Shown in pieces: positions 59,401 to 63,115 of a DNA stretch of 64,000 nucleotides. How positions within the stretch are numbered: position 1 is the stretch's first letter; each line of letters begins with the position of its first letter. Under the pieces are notes generated by a model. It worked only from the letters and a program-made list of their open reading frames with translations, was not told the origin of the DNA and did no database searches. The DNA is from Pteria penguin. Lineage: Eukaryota; Mollusca; Bivalvia; Pterioida; Pteriidae. The DNA is taken from positions 1,791,001-1,855,000 of the forward strand of contig CM068585.1 in the NCBI GenBank assembly GCA_035048485.1, read 5' to 3'. A program made the position numbers and the translations under genes.

Positions 59401-61267
59401 ACATTTATAAATATTTAGGATACCTACGTATTGTATAACATTTATAGATAGAAGGATGCCTATTTATTCAATATTAAATAGCATTTATAGGAATTAGGAT
59501 GCCTACCTATTTAATATTGTATAACATTCAAAGGAATTAGAAAGCCTACTTATTCAATACTATATAACATTTATAGGAATTAGGATGCCTACTTATTCAA
59601 TATTATATAACATTAATAGGAATTAGGATGCCTACTTATTCAATATTATACGACATTTATAGGAATCAGAATGCCTACTTATTCAATATCATATAACGTT
59701 TATAAGATTAGGATGCCTACATATTTAATATTGTATAACATTTATAGGAATTAGGATGCCTACCTATTTAATATTGTAAACTGTATAACATTTATAGAAA
59801 TCAGGATGCCTACTTATACAATATTATATAACATTTATAGAAAAGATACATTGGTTCTTTCAAGTATCTGACAAATTTCCATGATACCCCATCACTTTAC
59901 TTCACTTAAATCTTATGAATACTATATGAAGGTTATCAACAGATGCACTTTATAGGGCCAATCATGTTTAATGAATAAGCAATAACACTACCAGAACCAT
60001 ATACCAAACAAATACATCATGATATATCTAAAATTAAAAAAACAATGTAAGGACAAGGCAAGCGCAATCTTACCATTTGTTATGACAACTAAAACTGTCC
60101 CATCGGGACAAATACCTTGTGGCAGCAAAGTTAAGTAACAACAAATTTGTTCATAGACTAACAGTAAATCTAGGTCAAGGTCATATCATAAGATTGTTTT
60201 CATTGATCTTCTATAGCATATACAACATTTGGAAAGAACAAATAAAGCAATAATTTTTTTTCAAAGTTACCTGCTATGACATCGTCTGAATCTCTGAGTA
60301 AATTGAGTGAATGCTCTATCAAAGTGATCTCCGTACAGGCTTGTAGATTTCTTCGACTCTTTTTCAACATAGCGGTAAACACACTCCATATTTCAGCCTA
60401 TCAATTAACAAACAGAGTAATCATTCATCTTGAGCAAAAAATAGTTCATAAACGCACCTGATCTTCAATTGCTGATTTCATTGGTTTTCATCCAACTAGT
60501 CCAAGTCAAACCACAATAAAAGTCTCTTCTAGTTTTAATTGCTACATAAGAACATAATTTTGGGAAAATTCATCGAAAATCTTTTGTTTCATAGGGAAAA
60601 AAGTGTAAGCAACAGTAAATGGTGAAACATATGCTCACATGGAGAAGTTAAGGCAAGATTTTGGAACTCCACAAATAAGCCTTATCCCCAGGGGCTAGAT
60701 TCCCACTTTGGAACCCAAAGCACAATTTCAGGCCAAGTCCTATTACATACCACAAAGTCTTATCATACGTCACTGTCATATTATTTCTTGGCCTCATGAA
60801 TTTTAGAGAAGTTCAGACAAAATTTTTTTACCAGACCATGAGGCTGAGCACTCTCAACTGCTCCAGAATCAAATTTGGCAACTCCTGTACATAAGATAAT
60901 CATATACTGTAATTTGAAACCATCAGGTTCTTTTTAGGTCTCCTTATGTAGGAGAAGAAATGCATACAAAATCATGCAGGCAGATAGAATAATGATGTAC
61001 ATATTGATTGACAGACTGACGTCAGCATGATAGCAAAATACCCCACATCTTATGCAAGCATATAAACATGCCACATCAACATGTACAGTATAGTAGACTG
61101 AAACTAGCTATCTATAATTATAGCATTCCAAAGGACCCAAAGTACGCCAAAGTACACCATACCTGTAACGTGATAGGACAGTTTGTCAATAGCCTGAGCA
61201 TGTGAAGCACATTCTGAGGCTCCTGGATGATGAAATTGGTCTCTATATCGAATTCTCCACCAACCAA
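16911..61267 (-). CDS. LRBA/NBEA: LRBA/neurobeachin-type BEACH scaffold gene, 37 internal exons (partial)
   Basis: This is the only gene I can establish in the window. Family knowledge: LRBA and neurobeachin are ~2,800-2,950-residue cytosolic/peripheral membrane scaffolds of the Golgi-endosome system. They act in vesicle traffic (LRBA protects CTLA-4 from lysosomal loss; neurobeachin serves synaptic receptor traffic) and some anchor PKA. Seen here: 37 exons with AG acceptors and GT donors total 6006 nt and 2002 open codons, covering roughly residues 100-2190 of the family. Order: N-terminal helical repeats (window residues 1-143), concanavalin/laminin-G-like domain (144-315), long armadillo-like region (335-854), disordered linker with an amphipathic helix (943-962), conserved block (1030-1310), acidic linker (1314-1690), DUF1088-like region (1690-1909) and PH-BEACH start (1957-2002). 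BEACH and WD40 exons are missing from the window. Spellings such as [15 protein letters not shown] and MDPK lean to LRBA. No start codon, promoter or polyA site is visible. Confidence 0.95.
17265..17401. mobile_element. 137-bp foldback MITE with 48-bp inverted ends
   Basis: The left arm starts GTGTTTTACAAAAACTGACA and the right arm ends TCAGTTTTTGTAAAACAC, pairing over about 48 bp with few mismatches. Inside the left arm CTGACAAGGTAT and ATACCTTGTCAG form a further perfect hairpin, and the right arm has its own version. No coding frame. Confidence 0.8.
17515..17705. repeat. About 31-bp tandem repeat carrying TGACGTCA
   Basis: About six units of the form AAAAACTGCAGGGTATCATG then ACGTCATATC. 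Three carry the perfect palindrome TGACGTCA and others read TGATGTCA or TAATGTCA. The last unit ends in a hairpin (CTGCAGGGGTAT against ATACCTTGCAG) that resembles the hairpins of the neighbouring MITE. Confidence 0.8.
17979..18122 (-). CDS. LRBA/NBEA: LRBA/NBEA exon 36: acidic link before the PH domain
   Basis: 144 nt, window residues 1909-1957, phase 1 in and 1 out. It reads [20 protein letters not shown], then [15 protein letters not shown] and ends DLEQEYA. The vertebrate protein has a similarly charged, poorly conserved segment between the ...KAAIEYG and GPVVLST blocks. The match rests on position, phase and character. Confidence 0.88.
18799..21270. repeat. 34-36-bp minisatellite, about 69 copies, grown from the exon 35 donor
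   Basis: The plus unit is CATCTCTACTATATTGTACT then ATACCATGTTCTAGGG; a frequent variant lacks GG. On the minus strand the first copy includes the last coding bases of exon 35 (GCCCTAGAACATG) and its donor GTATAG, so each unit is a copy of the exon-intron border. Full 36-bp units keep a frame reading [12 protein letters not shown]; the shorter variants bring TAG into frame. Confidence 0.95.
21259..21380 (-). CDS. LRBA/NBEA: LRBA/NBEA exon 35
   Basis: 122 nt, window residues 1868-1909. It reads [20 protein letters not shown] and then [18 protein letters not shown]. Family equivalents are the WRLDYWEDDLRRRRRF block and the GSTHPEATLK-type block, the latter closer to LRBA than NBEA. The donor (ACATG/GTATAG) is copied dozens of times downstream as the 36-bp minisatellite. 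Reading through the donor adds nine codons and then meets TAG. Confidence 0.95.
21823..21989 (-). CDS. LRBA/NBEA: LRBA/NBEA exon 34
   Basis: 167 nt, window residues 1813-1868. It carries [20 protein letters not shown], then a KRRDHV stretch and [17 protein letters not shown]. These match the CAQYxADxREEEKMCDHLI and NKHGAWG blocks of the family. The segment is a basic/acidic helix pair in the DUF1088-like region just before the PH-BEACH module. Confidence 0.95.
22028..22660. repeat. 33/41-bp mixed tandem repeat in intron 33
   Basis: Units of AGGTATGGATTATAAAAAGT then GGTCTTAATGCA, with or without GGTACATAC, recur about 16 times. Long and short forms alternate in a repeated order (22240-22400 resembles 22430-22580), so the array also has a higher-order period. 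It starts about 40 bp upstream of the exon 34 acceptor but does not include it. Confidence 0.88.
22964..23072 (-). CDS. LRBA/NBEA: LRBA/NBEA exon 33
   Basis: 109 nt, window residues 1776-1812. It reads [20 protein letters not shown] then [16 protein letters not shown] and ends at a GTAAGT donor. This is nearly identical to the [29 protein letters not shown] block, one of the most conserved of the family outside BEACH. Confidence 0.96.
23823..23949 (-). CDS. LRBA/NBEA: LRBA/NBEA exon 32
   Basis: 127 nt, window residues 1734-1776. It reads [20 protein letters not shown] then [16 protein letters not shown], a near-exact family match. The acceptor follows TTTCTCTGCAG. The joined codon AG/G gives the R that opens exon 33. 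Upstream intron 23950-24353 shows nothing notable. Confidence 0.96.
24354..24848 (-). CDS. LRBA/NBEA: LRBA/NBEA exon 31: acidic linker into the DUF1088-like region
   Basis: 495 nt, phase 1/1, window residues 1569-1734. The first two thirds are E/K/S-rich and look disordered. The rest reads [20 protein letters not shown] then [20 protein letters not shown], matching the [36 protein letters not shown] block. The acceptor TTTCCAG was chosen because it alone joins exon 30 in phase and opens [10 protein letters not shown]. Confidence 0.94.
25443..25709. repeat. 53-bp tandem repeat, 5 copies, carrying the exon 30 donor
   Basis: Each unit on the minus strand holds an exact or near-exact copy of the last 18 coding bases of exon 30 (GAGCTGAACAAGTTAATG), the donor GTAAGTGATAC and a 35-base link ending TTTCCATCCAG. 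The most upstream copy is the real exon end; four lie downstream in the intron with almost no divergence, so the expansion is recent. Confidence 0.95.
25687..25911 (-). CDS. LRBA/NBEA: LRBA/NBEA exon 30: acidic disordered linker
   Basis: 225 nt, phase 1/1, window residues 1494-1569. It reads [20 protein letters not shown] and later [20 protein letters not shown] then EQVN. It is dominated by D, E, S and T and is probably unstructured. There is no sequence match to vertebrates, but position, phase and composition fit the variable linker before DUF1088. Its length is divisible by three, so it can be skipped in frame. Confidence 0.85.
26894..27079 (-). CDS. LRBA/NBEA: LRBA/NBEA exon 29: acidic disordered linker
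   Basis: 186 nt, phase 1/1, window residues 1432-1494. It opens [20 protein letters not shown] and ends in [15 protein letters not shown] before a GTTTGA donor. It joins in frame to exon 27 as well as to exon 28, so the exon between can be a cassette. Very acidic, no domain recognised. A (TA)n microsatellite lies at about 27133-27155. Confidence 0.85.
27677..28030 (-). CDS. LRBA/NBEA: LRBA/NBEA exon 28: optional cassette or alternative last exon
   Basis: 354 nt, phase 1/1, window residues 1314-1432. It reads [20 protein letters not shown], then an S/T/E-rich tail ending SSKQK. The acceptor follows TTTCGACAG. The best in-phase donor is CAGAAAG/GTTTCT, a poor match to consensus. If that donor is ignored, the frame continues with [18 protein letters not shown] and stops at 27621. 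An AATAAA-type signal sits on the minus strand near 27303, so a short isoform is conceivable. Confidence 0.75.
28250..28505 (-). CDS. LRBA/NBEA: LRBA/NBEA exon 27
   Basis: 256 nt, window residues 1229-1314. It carries [20 protein letters not shown] then [20 protein letters not shown] and [12 protein letters not shown]. This matches the [21 protein letters not shown] and [25 protein letters not shown] blocks. The hydrophobic stretch is short and conserved in the family. The tail is serine-rich and leads into the cassette block. Confidence 0.96.
28802..28956 (-). CDS. LRBA/NBEA: LRBA/NBEA exon 26
   Basis: 155 nt, window residues 1177-1228. It opens [20 protein letters not shown] and ends [13 protein letters not shown]. 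The [10 protein letters not shown] block is diagnostic of the family; the rest is a lineage-specific P/S/T-rich stretch. Confidence 0.94.
29389..31932 (+). mobile_element. 2.5-kb hairpin-ended repeat element, copy 1
   Basis: It begins AACAAAAGGCCCAAGTGGGC, with GGCCCA-AG-TGGGCC a perfect hairpin, and ends GAGCCTTTGGCTCAGGTGAG, with GAGCC-TTT-GGCTC a perfect hairpin. GCTCACCTGAG at 29416 pairs with CTCAGGTGAGC at 31916 as an 11-bp inverted repeat. The interior is about four diverged modules, most with CCTCTAGATCATT-, GTTTGTCTCTGTATG- and GTGGCGCCACCTGT-like words and poly-C tracts. ACGACGG repeats precede the right end. No coding frame; non-autonomous. Confidence 0.88.
32592..32772 (-). CDS. 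LRBA/NBEA: LRBA/NBEA exon 25
   Basis: 181 nt, window residues 1117-1177. It reads [20 protein letters not shown] then a [20 protein letters not shown] stretch and [10 protein letters not shown]. The match to [10 protein letters not shown], FASSLxFxEIEAEKNMSSGG and LRQCLRL is strong, with the first block closer to LRBA. It is flanked by direct copies of the 2.5-kb element together with exon 24. Confidence 0.96.
33322..33475 (-). CDS. LRBA/NBEA: LRBA/NBEA exon 24
   Basis: 154 nt, window residues 1065-1116. It reads [20 protein letters not shown] then [20 protein letters not shown] and [12 protein letters not shown]. Matches the HSTKxVMDFVN and CGGILPLLSAATSP blocks. The donor is GTACGT. Confidence 0.96.
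33721..36297 (+). mobile_element. 2.5-kb hairpin-ended repeat element, copy 2
   Basis: Same orientation, same ends and nearly base-for-base the same as the copy at 29389, differing by scattered substitutions, homopolymer length and a longer ACGACGG run (about 36209-36246). It lies in intron 23, its right end only about 130 bp from the exon 23 donor. Confidence 0.88.
36427..37058 (-). CDS. LRBA/NBEA: LRBA/NBEA exon 23: linker with PKA-anchor-like helix and FRIPEF block
   Basis: 632 nt, the largest exon, window residues 855-1065. It opens [20 protein letters not shown], a helix matching family KVTYExHKExLAKMY. A disordered stretch follows, then an amphipathic helix [16 protein letters not shown] at window residues 946-961, then [20 protein letters not shown] and [17 protein letters not shown], a near-exact match to the [28 protein letters not shown] block. 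Neurobeachin binds PKA RII through a helix in the same interval. The donor is GTAAGT; the split codon gives S with exon 24. Confidence 0.95.
37458..38797. mobile_element. hAT-like non-autonomous transposon, 1.34 kb, 6-bp target duplication
   Basis: Left end CAGAGATGTTAAAATTAACC and right end ...AATTTCAACATCTCTG are inverted repeats (CAGAGATGTT identical). AAATGG flanks both sides (37452-37457, 38798-38803). Sub-terminal ACCGGT words recur at both ends. A (GA)n tract lies at about 38449-38478. No transposase frame. Confidence 0.85.
39270..39462 (-). CDS. LRBA/NBEA: LRBA/NBEA exon 22
   Basis: 193 nt, window residues 790-854. It reads [20 protein letters not shown] then [20 protein letters not shown] and [19 protein letters not shown]. 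All three are family hallmarks (SVWQDWMFSL, EEQKITEMVY, YEWGGWRVWVDTLSI). End of the armadillo-like region. Confidence 0.97.
39669..39792 (-). CDS. LRBA/NBEA: LRBA/NBEA exon 21
   Basis: 124 nt, window residues 749-790. It reads [20 protein letters not shown] then [20 protein letters not shown]. Matches LKVVATLLKNS and EVRRLFLSDMIKLFSNSRENRRCLLQ. The AGGAG/GTACAG donor keeps phase with exon 22. Confidence 0.95.
40133..40214 (-). CDS. LRBA/NBEA: LRBA/NBEA exon 20
   Basis: 82 nt, window residues 722-749, reading [20 protein letters not shown] then YYRIENS. Matches the ILTEQVxxxxxHKPHPEPDS segment by the LTE start, the H-K-x-x-P-E-P-x-S pattern and position. The intron to exon 21 holds only a short (TA)n at about 40007-40022. 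Confidence 0.9.
40490..40598 (-). CDS. LRBA/NBEA: LRBA/NBEA exon 19
   Basis: 109 nt, window residues 685-721. It reads [20 protein letters not shown] and ends PVYNALFE, matching SLFTLLGERLMLH and TYNTLYE. The acceptor TTGTTACAG and the first about 16 coding bases are repeated upstream as the 47-bp array, so several acceptor-like sites compete. Confidence 0.95.
40581..40900. repeat. 47-bp tandem repeat, about 6-7 copies, carrying the exon 19 acceptor
   Basis: The plus unit is AAAGAATCCTGCTTTCTCCT then GTAACAATACATATCAAATAATATC. Starts at 40588, 40635, 40682 and 40729 are exactly 47 apart; later copies are degenerate. On the minus strand each good copy reads TATTGTTACAG/GAGAAA, the real acceptor of exon 19 plus its first codons. 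Confidence 0.93.
41053..41208. repeat. About 156-bp near-perfect palindrome (foldback element)
   Basis: The left arm GAATGACTGGGTTTTTTTGT...GGGTGAGAAACAAACAAATC is mirrored by GATTTGTTGTTTCTCACCC...GACAGTCATCC. The arms are about 70 bp with a few mismatches and a centre of about 15 bp at CATGTGGAGCAATTCTCGAG. It lies in intron 18. Likely a MITE-type foldback; no target duplication was determined. Confidence 0.8.
41652..41744 (-). CDS. LRBA/NBEA: LRBA/NBEA exon 18
   Basis: 93 nt, window residues 654-685, reading [20 protein letters not shown] then [12 protein letters not shown]. Matches RVIYKLLASKSESIWVQALKVLGYFLKH. An ACTCAAGAT word repeats just downstream at about 41590-41640. Confidence 0.95.
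42005..42102 (-). CDS. LRBA/NBEA: LRBA/NBEA exon 17
   Basis: 98 nt, window residues 622-654, reading [20 protein letters not shown] then [13 protein letters not shown]. Matches [32 protein letters not shown] nearly residue for residue. Confidence 0.97.
42475..42617 (-). CDS. LRBA/NBEA: LRBA/NBEA exon 16
   Basis: 143 nt, window residues 574-621, reading [20 protein letters not shown] then [17 protein letters not shown]. Matches LDGPRPxxxEIISLRAFMLLFLKQL and [16 protein letters not shown]. The donor is GTCAGA, weaker than most here. Confidence 0.97.
43420..44884. mobile_element. hAT-like non-autonomous transposon, 1.47 kb, 5-bp target duplication
   Basis: Left end CAGGGCTCGCACTG pairs with right end CAGTGTGAGCCCTG (one mismatch in 14). 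TATGC flanks both sides (43415-43419, 44885-44889). GGCGAAAG words repeat near the left end (CGCCATTTTCGCCATTGGCG also folds). No long frame. Its termini resemble the MITE at 8061 (CAGGGTTCATACAG). Confidence 0.85.
45197..45365 (-). CDS. LRBA/NBEA: LRBA/NBEA exon 15
   Basis: 169 nt, window residues 518-574. It reads [20 protein letters not shown] then [20 protein letters not shown] and [12 protein letters not shown]. Matches VQLSLYTYLSAEFIGTATIY, RRVGTVLQLMHTLKYYYWVI and NPxDxSGIxPKG. This was the clearest anchor for the family call. Confidence 0.98.
45724..45876 (-). CDS. LRBA/NBEA: LRBA/NBEA exon 14
   Basis: 153 nt, window residues 467-517, reading [20 protein letters not shown] then [20 protein letters not shown]. 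Matches VHITRAVLEQFLSFAKYL and LLKQLCDHILFNPAIWIHT. Phase 0 at both ends. Confidence 0.97.
46215..46300. repeat. 56-bp duplication of the exon 13 end plus donor
   Basis: TCTTGAATAATTAATACTCA then CTTTCTC and AGTAAATAGCC-type sequence occurs at 46215 and 46271. On the minus strand both copies read GGCTATTTAC-(TGGAGAAA or CAGAGAAA)-GTGAGTATTAATT: the last codons of exon 13 and its donor, copied once into the intron. Confidence 0.9.
46292..46400 (-). CDS. LRBA/NBEA: LRBA/NBEA exon 13
   Basis: 109 nt, window residues 430-466, reading [20 protein letters not shown] then [13 protein letters not shown]. Matches [33 protein letters not shown]. The donor is AAA/GTGAGT, with a second copy 56 bp downstream. 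Confidence 0.96.
46765..46847 (-). CDS. LRBA/NBEA: LRBA/NBEA exon 12 (functional copy)
   Basis: 83 nt, window residues 403-430, reading [20 protein letters not shown] then CDVDYTI with a split codon ended by exon 13. Matches VLFPLFAQLDNRQ. The donor ATATG/GTGAGC is intact. A second copy of this exon lies about 180 bp upstream, and three copies of its acceptor are present. Confidence 0.94.
46946..47028 (-). pseudogene. Duplicated copy of exon 12 that has lost its donor
   Basis: The TACTAG/GTGTTG acceptor and the coding bases are retained with about six differences (FGLLD for FGQLD, SSDT for SPDT, DFT for DYT). Where exon 12 has ATATG/GTGAGC this copy reads ATATATATTAC, so the donor is gone. 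It is open in the exon frame but cannot be spliced normally to exon 13. Confidence 0.88.
47369..47431 (-). CDS. LRBA/NBEA: LRBA/NBEA exon 11
   Basis: 63 nt, phase 0/0, window residues 382-402, reading [20 protein letters not shown] then Q. Matches DVKAIVTHSIHSAIHSIGGIQ. Acceptor CTTTCTGTAG, donor GTATTG. Confidence 0.96.
48095..48960. repeat. 50-bp minisatellite, about 17 copies, carrying the exon 10 donor
   Basis: The plus unit is CTGACATGGAAATATCAGAC then AAACATTGTTAACTGTACTACTTCTTACTC. On the minus strand each copy reads ATGTCAGGA/GTAAGAAGTAGTAC, against ATGTCTGGG/GTAAGAAGTAGTAC at the real end of exon 10. The array lies downstream of the real donor. Confidence 0.95.
48949..49089 (-). CDS. 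LRBA/NBEA: LRBA/NBEA exon 10
   Basis: 141 nt, phase 0/0, window residues 335-381, reading [20 protein letters not shown] then [15 protein letters not shown] and HALMSG. Matches [33 protein letters not shown] and HALML. The donor GTAAGAAG is the head of the 50-bp array. Confidence 0.97.
49212..49434. mobile_element. Short MITE with about 40-bp inverted ends
   Basis: Left GGGCCAGTTGTTCGAAACTT then TCACCACTGGTTAAGCTAACC pairs with right GGTTAGCTTAACCAGTGGTT then AAAGTTTTGTACAATTGGCCC with a few mismatches. About 220 bp, AT-rich centre, no coding frame. I could not define a clean target duplication. Confidence 0.65.
49639..49695 (-). CDS. LRBA/NBEA: LRBA/NBEA exon 9
   Basis: 57 nt, phase 0/0, window residues 316-334, reading [19 protein letters not shown]. 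The family has STFKFKSESDIHLAEHHKQ here, equally short and charged. Acceptor ATTTTTCAG and donor GTAGTT are acceptable. It was placed mainly because the flanking exons require it. Confidence 0.88.
50190..51250. mobile_element. Probable Tigger-like element, diverged
   Basis: Left CAGTTTAGACTGCC and right GACAGTCTCAACTG are inverted repeats with two or three mismatches, and TA precedes the left end. GTATTAAACGACT and TCCCTG words repeat near both ends, as in the TIR-proximal repeats of the element at 2179. No transposase frame; old. Confidence 0.55.
51395..52005. repeat. 38/39-bp minisatellite, about 15 copies, carrying the exon 8 donor
   Basis: Two subfamilies adjoin: a 39-bp form (AGGAGACTAATCCTTGCCTT GTAACTAGGACCTATATGC) and a 38-bp form (CTTATCCTTACCTTGTACTC AGGACCCAAATAGAGAAA), each printed here in two parts. 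On the minus strand most copies read GGTCCT-AGTTACAAG or GAGTACAAG, then GTAAGGAT, the last codons (GPSYK or GPEYK) and donor of exon 8. Confidence 0.94.
51994..52140 (-). CDS. LRBA/NBEA: LRBA/NBEA exon 8: end of the concanavalin/laminin-G-like domain
   Basis: 147 nt, phase 0/0, window residues 267-315, reading [20 protein letters not shown] then [20 protein letters not shown] and IYHLGPSYK. Matches SYDKCFLGSSE, FCGQLGAVYVFSEAL and IHQLGPGYK. The donor ACAAG/GTAAGG is repeated about 15 times downstream. Confidence 0.97.
52277..53124. mobile_element. hAT-like non-autonomous transposon, 0.85 kb, 6-bp target duplication
   Basis: Left CATACCTGCCAAC pairs with right GTTGGCAAGTATG (one mismatch in 13). 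GTAGTG flanks both sides (52271-52276, 53125-53130). The interior is locally GC-rich (GCGGGCGGTTAGGGGCGCAG near the left end) but has no long frame. Confidence 0.85.
53564..53683 (-). CDS. LRBA/NBEA: LRBA/NBEA exon 7 (laminin-G-like domain)
   Basis: 120 nt, phase 0/0, window residues 227-266, reading [20 protein letters not shown] then [20 protein letters not shown]. Matches [40 protein letters not shown] throughout. Confidence 0.98.
54141..54267 (-). CDS. LRBA/NBEA: LRBA/NBEA exon 6 (laminin-G-like domain)
   Basis: 127 nt, window residues 184-226, reading [20 protein letters not shown] then [20 protein letters not shown] and RK. Matches [42 protein letters not shown] nearly throughout. Confidence 0.98.
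54510..55030. repeat. Degenerate tandem repeat, unit about 57 bp, about 8 copies
   Basis: Words ACAGAGGTTAGAGGTACAGC, TGTTCAAACACAG and CTCTAGCCCAGACTAGAC recur in order across intron 5. Spacing varies and copies are well diverged, so this array is older than the splice-site arrays. Confidence 0.75.
55248..55369 (-). CDS. LRBA/NBEA: LRBA/NBEA exon 5: start of the laminin-G-like domain
   Basis: 122 nt, window residues 144-184, reading [20 protein letters not shown] then [17 protein letters not shown] with C completed by exon 6. Matches [23 protein letters not shown] and KPYLYCF. Phase is 0 at the acceptor and 2 at the donor. Confidence 0.97.
55454..55729 (+). mobile_element. Full-length tRNA-derived SINE with 11-bp target duplication
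   Basis: The head reads AAGCCGGTGTGGCCTAGTGG with B-box GGTTCGAGTCC. The body has GATGAGACAGTAAAAAGC and ATCCCTAACTGCTTCGGGTG, and the tail is AATAATCAATCAATCAATC. AATAAGCTCTG lies on both sides (55443-55453, 55730-55740), a perfect 11-bp duplication. The head is tRNA-like but is not a functional tRNA gene. Confidence 0.93.
56142..56237 (-). CDS. LRBA/NBEA: LRBA/NBEA exon 4
   Basis: 96 nt, phase 0/0, window residues 112-143, reading [20 protein letters not shown] then [12 protein letters not shown]. Matches [28 protein letters not shown]. The acceptor is GAG CAG CAG; I chose the one that keeps W-x-R-H spacing, but a three-base shift (NAGNAG-type) is possible. Confidence 0.96.
56719..57284. 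repeat. 30-bp minisatellite, array A, about 19 copies
   Basis: The unit is TTATTATAATTCAGGCATTC then TATTGCTGCC, always 30 bp. Both strands stay open: plus frames repeat [10 protein letters not shown], minus frames [10 protein letters not shown], for about 200 codons. The frame is a consequence of the period, with no start context, splice logic or homology. In array A TAAGGC and TCAGGC types alternate regularly at 56790-57120, giving a 60-bp higher-order unit. Confidence 0.95.
57639..58173. repeat. 30-bp minisatellite, array B, about 18 copies
   Basis: Same unit as array A, inside the second copy of the 920-bp duplication. Its first ten units are nearly identical TCAGGC types, and the end (TAAGGC, TTACAATTC, TAAAGC) matches the end of array A. 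It has therefore been re-homogenised since the duplication. Confidence 0.95.
58522..58622 (-). CDS. LRBA/NBEA: LRBA/NBEA exon 3
   Basis: 101 nt, window residues 78-111, reading [20 protein letters not shown] then [14 protein letters not shown]. Matches DLLVDMLGVLASYSITVKELKLLFSML. A SINE ends about 60 bp upstream of its acceptor. Confidence 0.97.
58681..58949 (+). mobile_element. Full-length tRNA-derived SINE with 12-bp target duplication
   Basis: The head reads AAGCCAGCGTGGCCTAGTGG with B-box GGTTCGACTCC. The body has TTTCGGATGAGACAGTAAAA and ATATACGTGAAATAATCG, with an AATAATCAATCA tail. ACTAGTATTAGA lies on both sides (58669-58680, 58950-58961), a perfect 12-bp duplication. Antisense to the host gene and close to the exon 3 acceptor. 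Confidence 0.93.
59360..59845. repeat. About 43-bp tandem repeat, about 10 copies
   Basis: Words GGATGCCTACTTATTCAATA then TTATATAACATTTATAGGAATTA recur across intron 2 with small deletions and substitutions; one copy is enlarged by TAAACTG. AT-rich and moderately diverged. Confidence 0.85.
60271..60397 (-). CDS. LRBA/NBEA: LRBA/NBEA exon 2
   Basis: 127 nt, window residues 36-78, reading [20 protein letters not shown] then [20 protein letters not shown] and IA. Matches [31 protein letters not shown]. Phase 0 in, 1 out. Confidence 0.97.
61163..61267 (-). CDS. LRBA/NBEA: LRBA/NBEA exon 1 of this window (N-terminal region)
   Basis: 105 nt, phase 0/0, window residues 1-35, reading [20 protein letters not shown] then [15 protein letters not shown]. 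Matches LVGGEFDLEMNFIIQDAESI, at about residue 100 of vertebrate neurobeachin. The acceptor is TTTTTTTCAG. The preceding exon (family MKFAVLIGLIQVGEVSNRDI) was not found in 61268-64000 and is presumably to the right. Confidence 0.96.
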
Positions 61268-61964
61268 CTGAAAAAAATCAACCAAATGATAAATTGTGTA
61301 CCTTATTTTCTCCAAATCTTGATTACAATTTCCAATCATTGTTAAGATAATAAACACATGTTAAAAGGCATAATGTGATCAAGATAAAGTTGCACATCTA
61401 AGTTTTGTCATAACCAAACAATGTGTTTCTAGATATAGAAATATTCAGGTATTAAACTTCAGCTGACTATGATTAACATACTTAAATTTTTTTCAATAAT
61501 TCAATTATTAACCTAAAAAATAATTGCATCTATAATCCTGTGTCCGTTTTATCTTGGCCAGAATCCACATCTTTCATAATGTTCACAGCATATGTATGGG
61601 AAAACAAAAATATCTTCAAGTTCTAATATAGTTAGGAAGTGATCCATGAATAAACTTTATTCATAGTTTCAATCTCAAAGTAAAAACCACTGGAGGTTTG
61701 TTTCTTCTTGGATATTGATTAAGAATCAAATAAGTCTACAGAGAATCATTCTGAAAATTTTTATAAATATTTTGTATTTCGGAAAATAAAATAAATCACT
61801 CTGTACAACTACGCACTGGATACTCTGACCATCAAAATAAAGTTGCATAAGTAGGCTAAGACTAACTGATTCAGAAGAAGAAAACCATACTAGGGAATTC
61901 TCCTCAATATTCACTTAGTACCTAAGGCCATGAGAAAACCAAAGTCTAAATGTATTTGCAAAAG

Positions 61965-63078
61965 ACCTTCATCAGAAATCTTTGGGACAGACCTTTTGCA
62001 GTGGTTAAGCACCTTCATCAACGATCTTTGGGACCGACCCTTTGCAGTGATTAAGCACCTTCATTGACAATCTTTGGGACAAACCCTTTGCAGTGGTTAA
62101 GCACCTTCATCAACCATCTTTGGGACACACCCTTTGCAGTGGTTAAGCACCTTCATCAACCATCTTTGGGACACACCCTTTGCAGTGGTTAAGCACCTTC
62201 ATCAACCATCTTTGGTACACACCCTTTGCAGTGGTTAAGCAATTTCATCAACCATCTTTGGGACAGACCCTTTGCAGTGGTTAAGTACCTTTATCAACCA
62301 TCTTTGGGACACACCCTTTGCAGTGGTTAAGCACCTTCATTGACAATCTTTGGGACACACCCTTTGCAGTGGTTAAGCACCTTTATCAACCATCTTTGGG
62401 ACACACCTTTTGCAGTCAACTGTGGTTAAGCAACTTCATCAACCATCTTTGGGACACACCCTTTGCAGTGGTTAAGCGCCTTCATCAACCATCTTTGGGA
62501 CACACCCTTTGCAGTGATTAAGCACCTTCATTGATAATCTTTGGGACACACCCTTTGCAGTGGTTAAGCACCTTCATCAACAATCATTTCCACACACCCT
62601 TAACAGTGGTTAAGCACCTTCATCAACCATCTTTGGGACACCCCCTTTGCAGTGGCTAAGCACCTTCATCAACAATCTTTGAGACACACCCTTTGCAGTG
62701 GTTAAGCACCTTCATCAACAATCTTTGGGACATACCCTTTGCAGTGGTTAAGCACCTTCATCAACCATCTTTGGGACACACCCTTTGCAGTGGTTAAGCA
62801 CCTTCATCAACAATCTTTGGGACACACCCTTTGCAGTGGTTAAGCACCTTCATCAACCATCTTTGGGACACACCCTTTGCAGTGGTTAAGCACCTTAATC
62901 AACCATCTTTGGGACACACCCTTTGCAAAGGTTAAGCACCTTCATTGACAATCTTTGGGACAGACCCTTTGCAGTAGTTAAGCACTTTCATTTGCAATCT
63001 TTGGGACGGACCCTTTGCAGTGGTTAAGCACCTTCATCGGCAATCTTTGGAACACACCCTTCGCAGTGGTTAAGCACT
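61965..63078. repeat. 46-bp satellite array, about 24 copies
   Basis: The unit is CCTTCATCAACCATCTTTGG then GACACACCCTTTGCAGTGGTTAAGCA with very regular 46-bp spacing. One copy carries an extra CAACTGTG (about 62414). No exon edge was recognised in it. Confidence 0.95.
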
Positions 63079-63115
63079 TGCAGTTAAGATGATCCAAGTC
63101 ATTTCCAAGACCGTG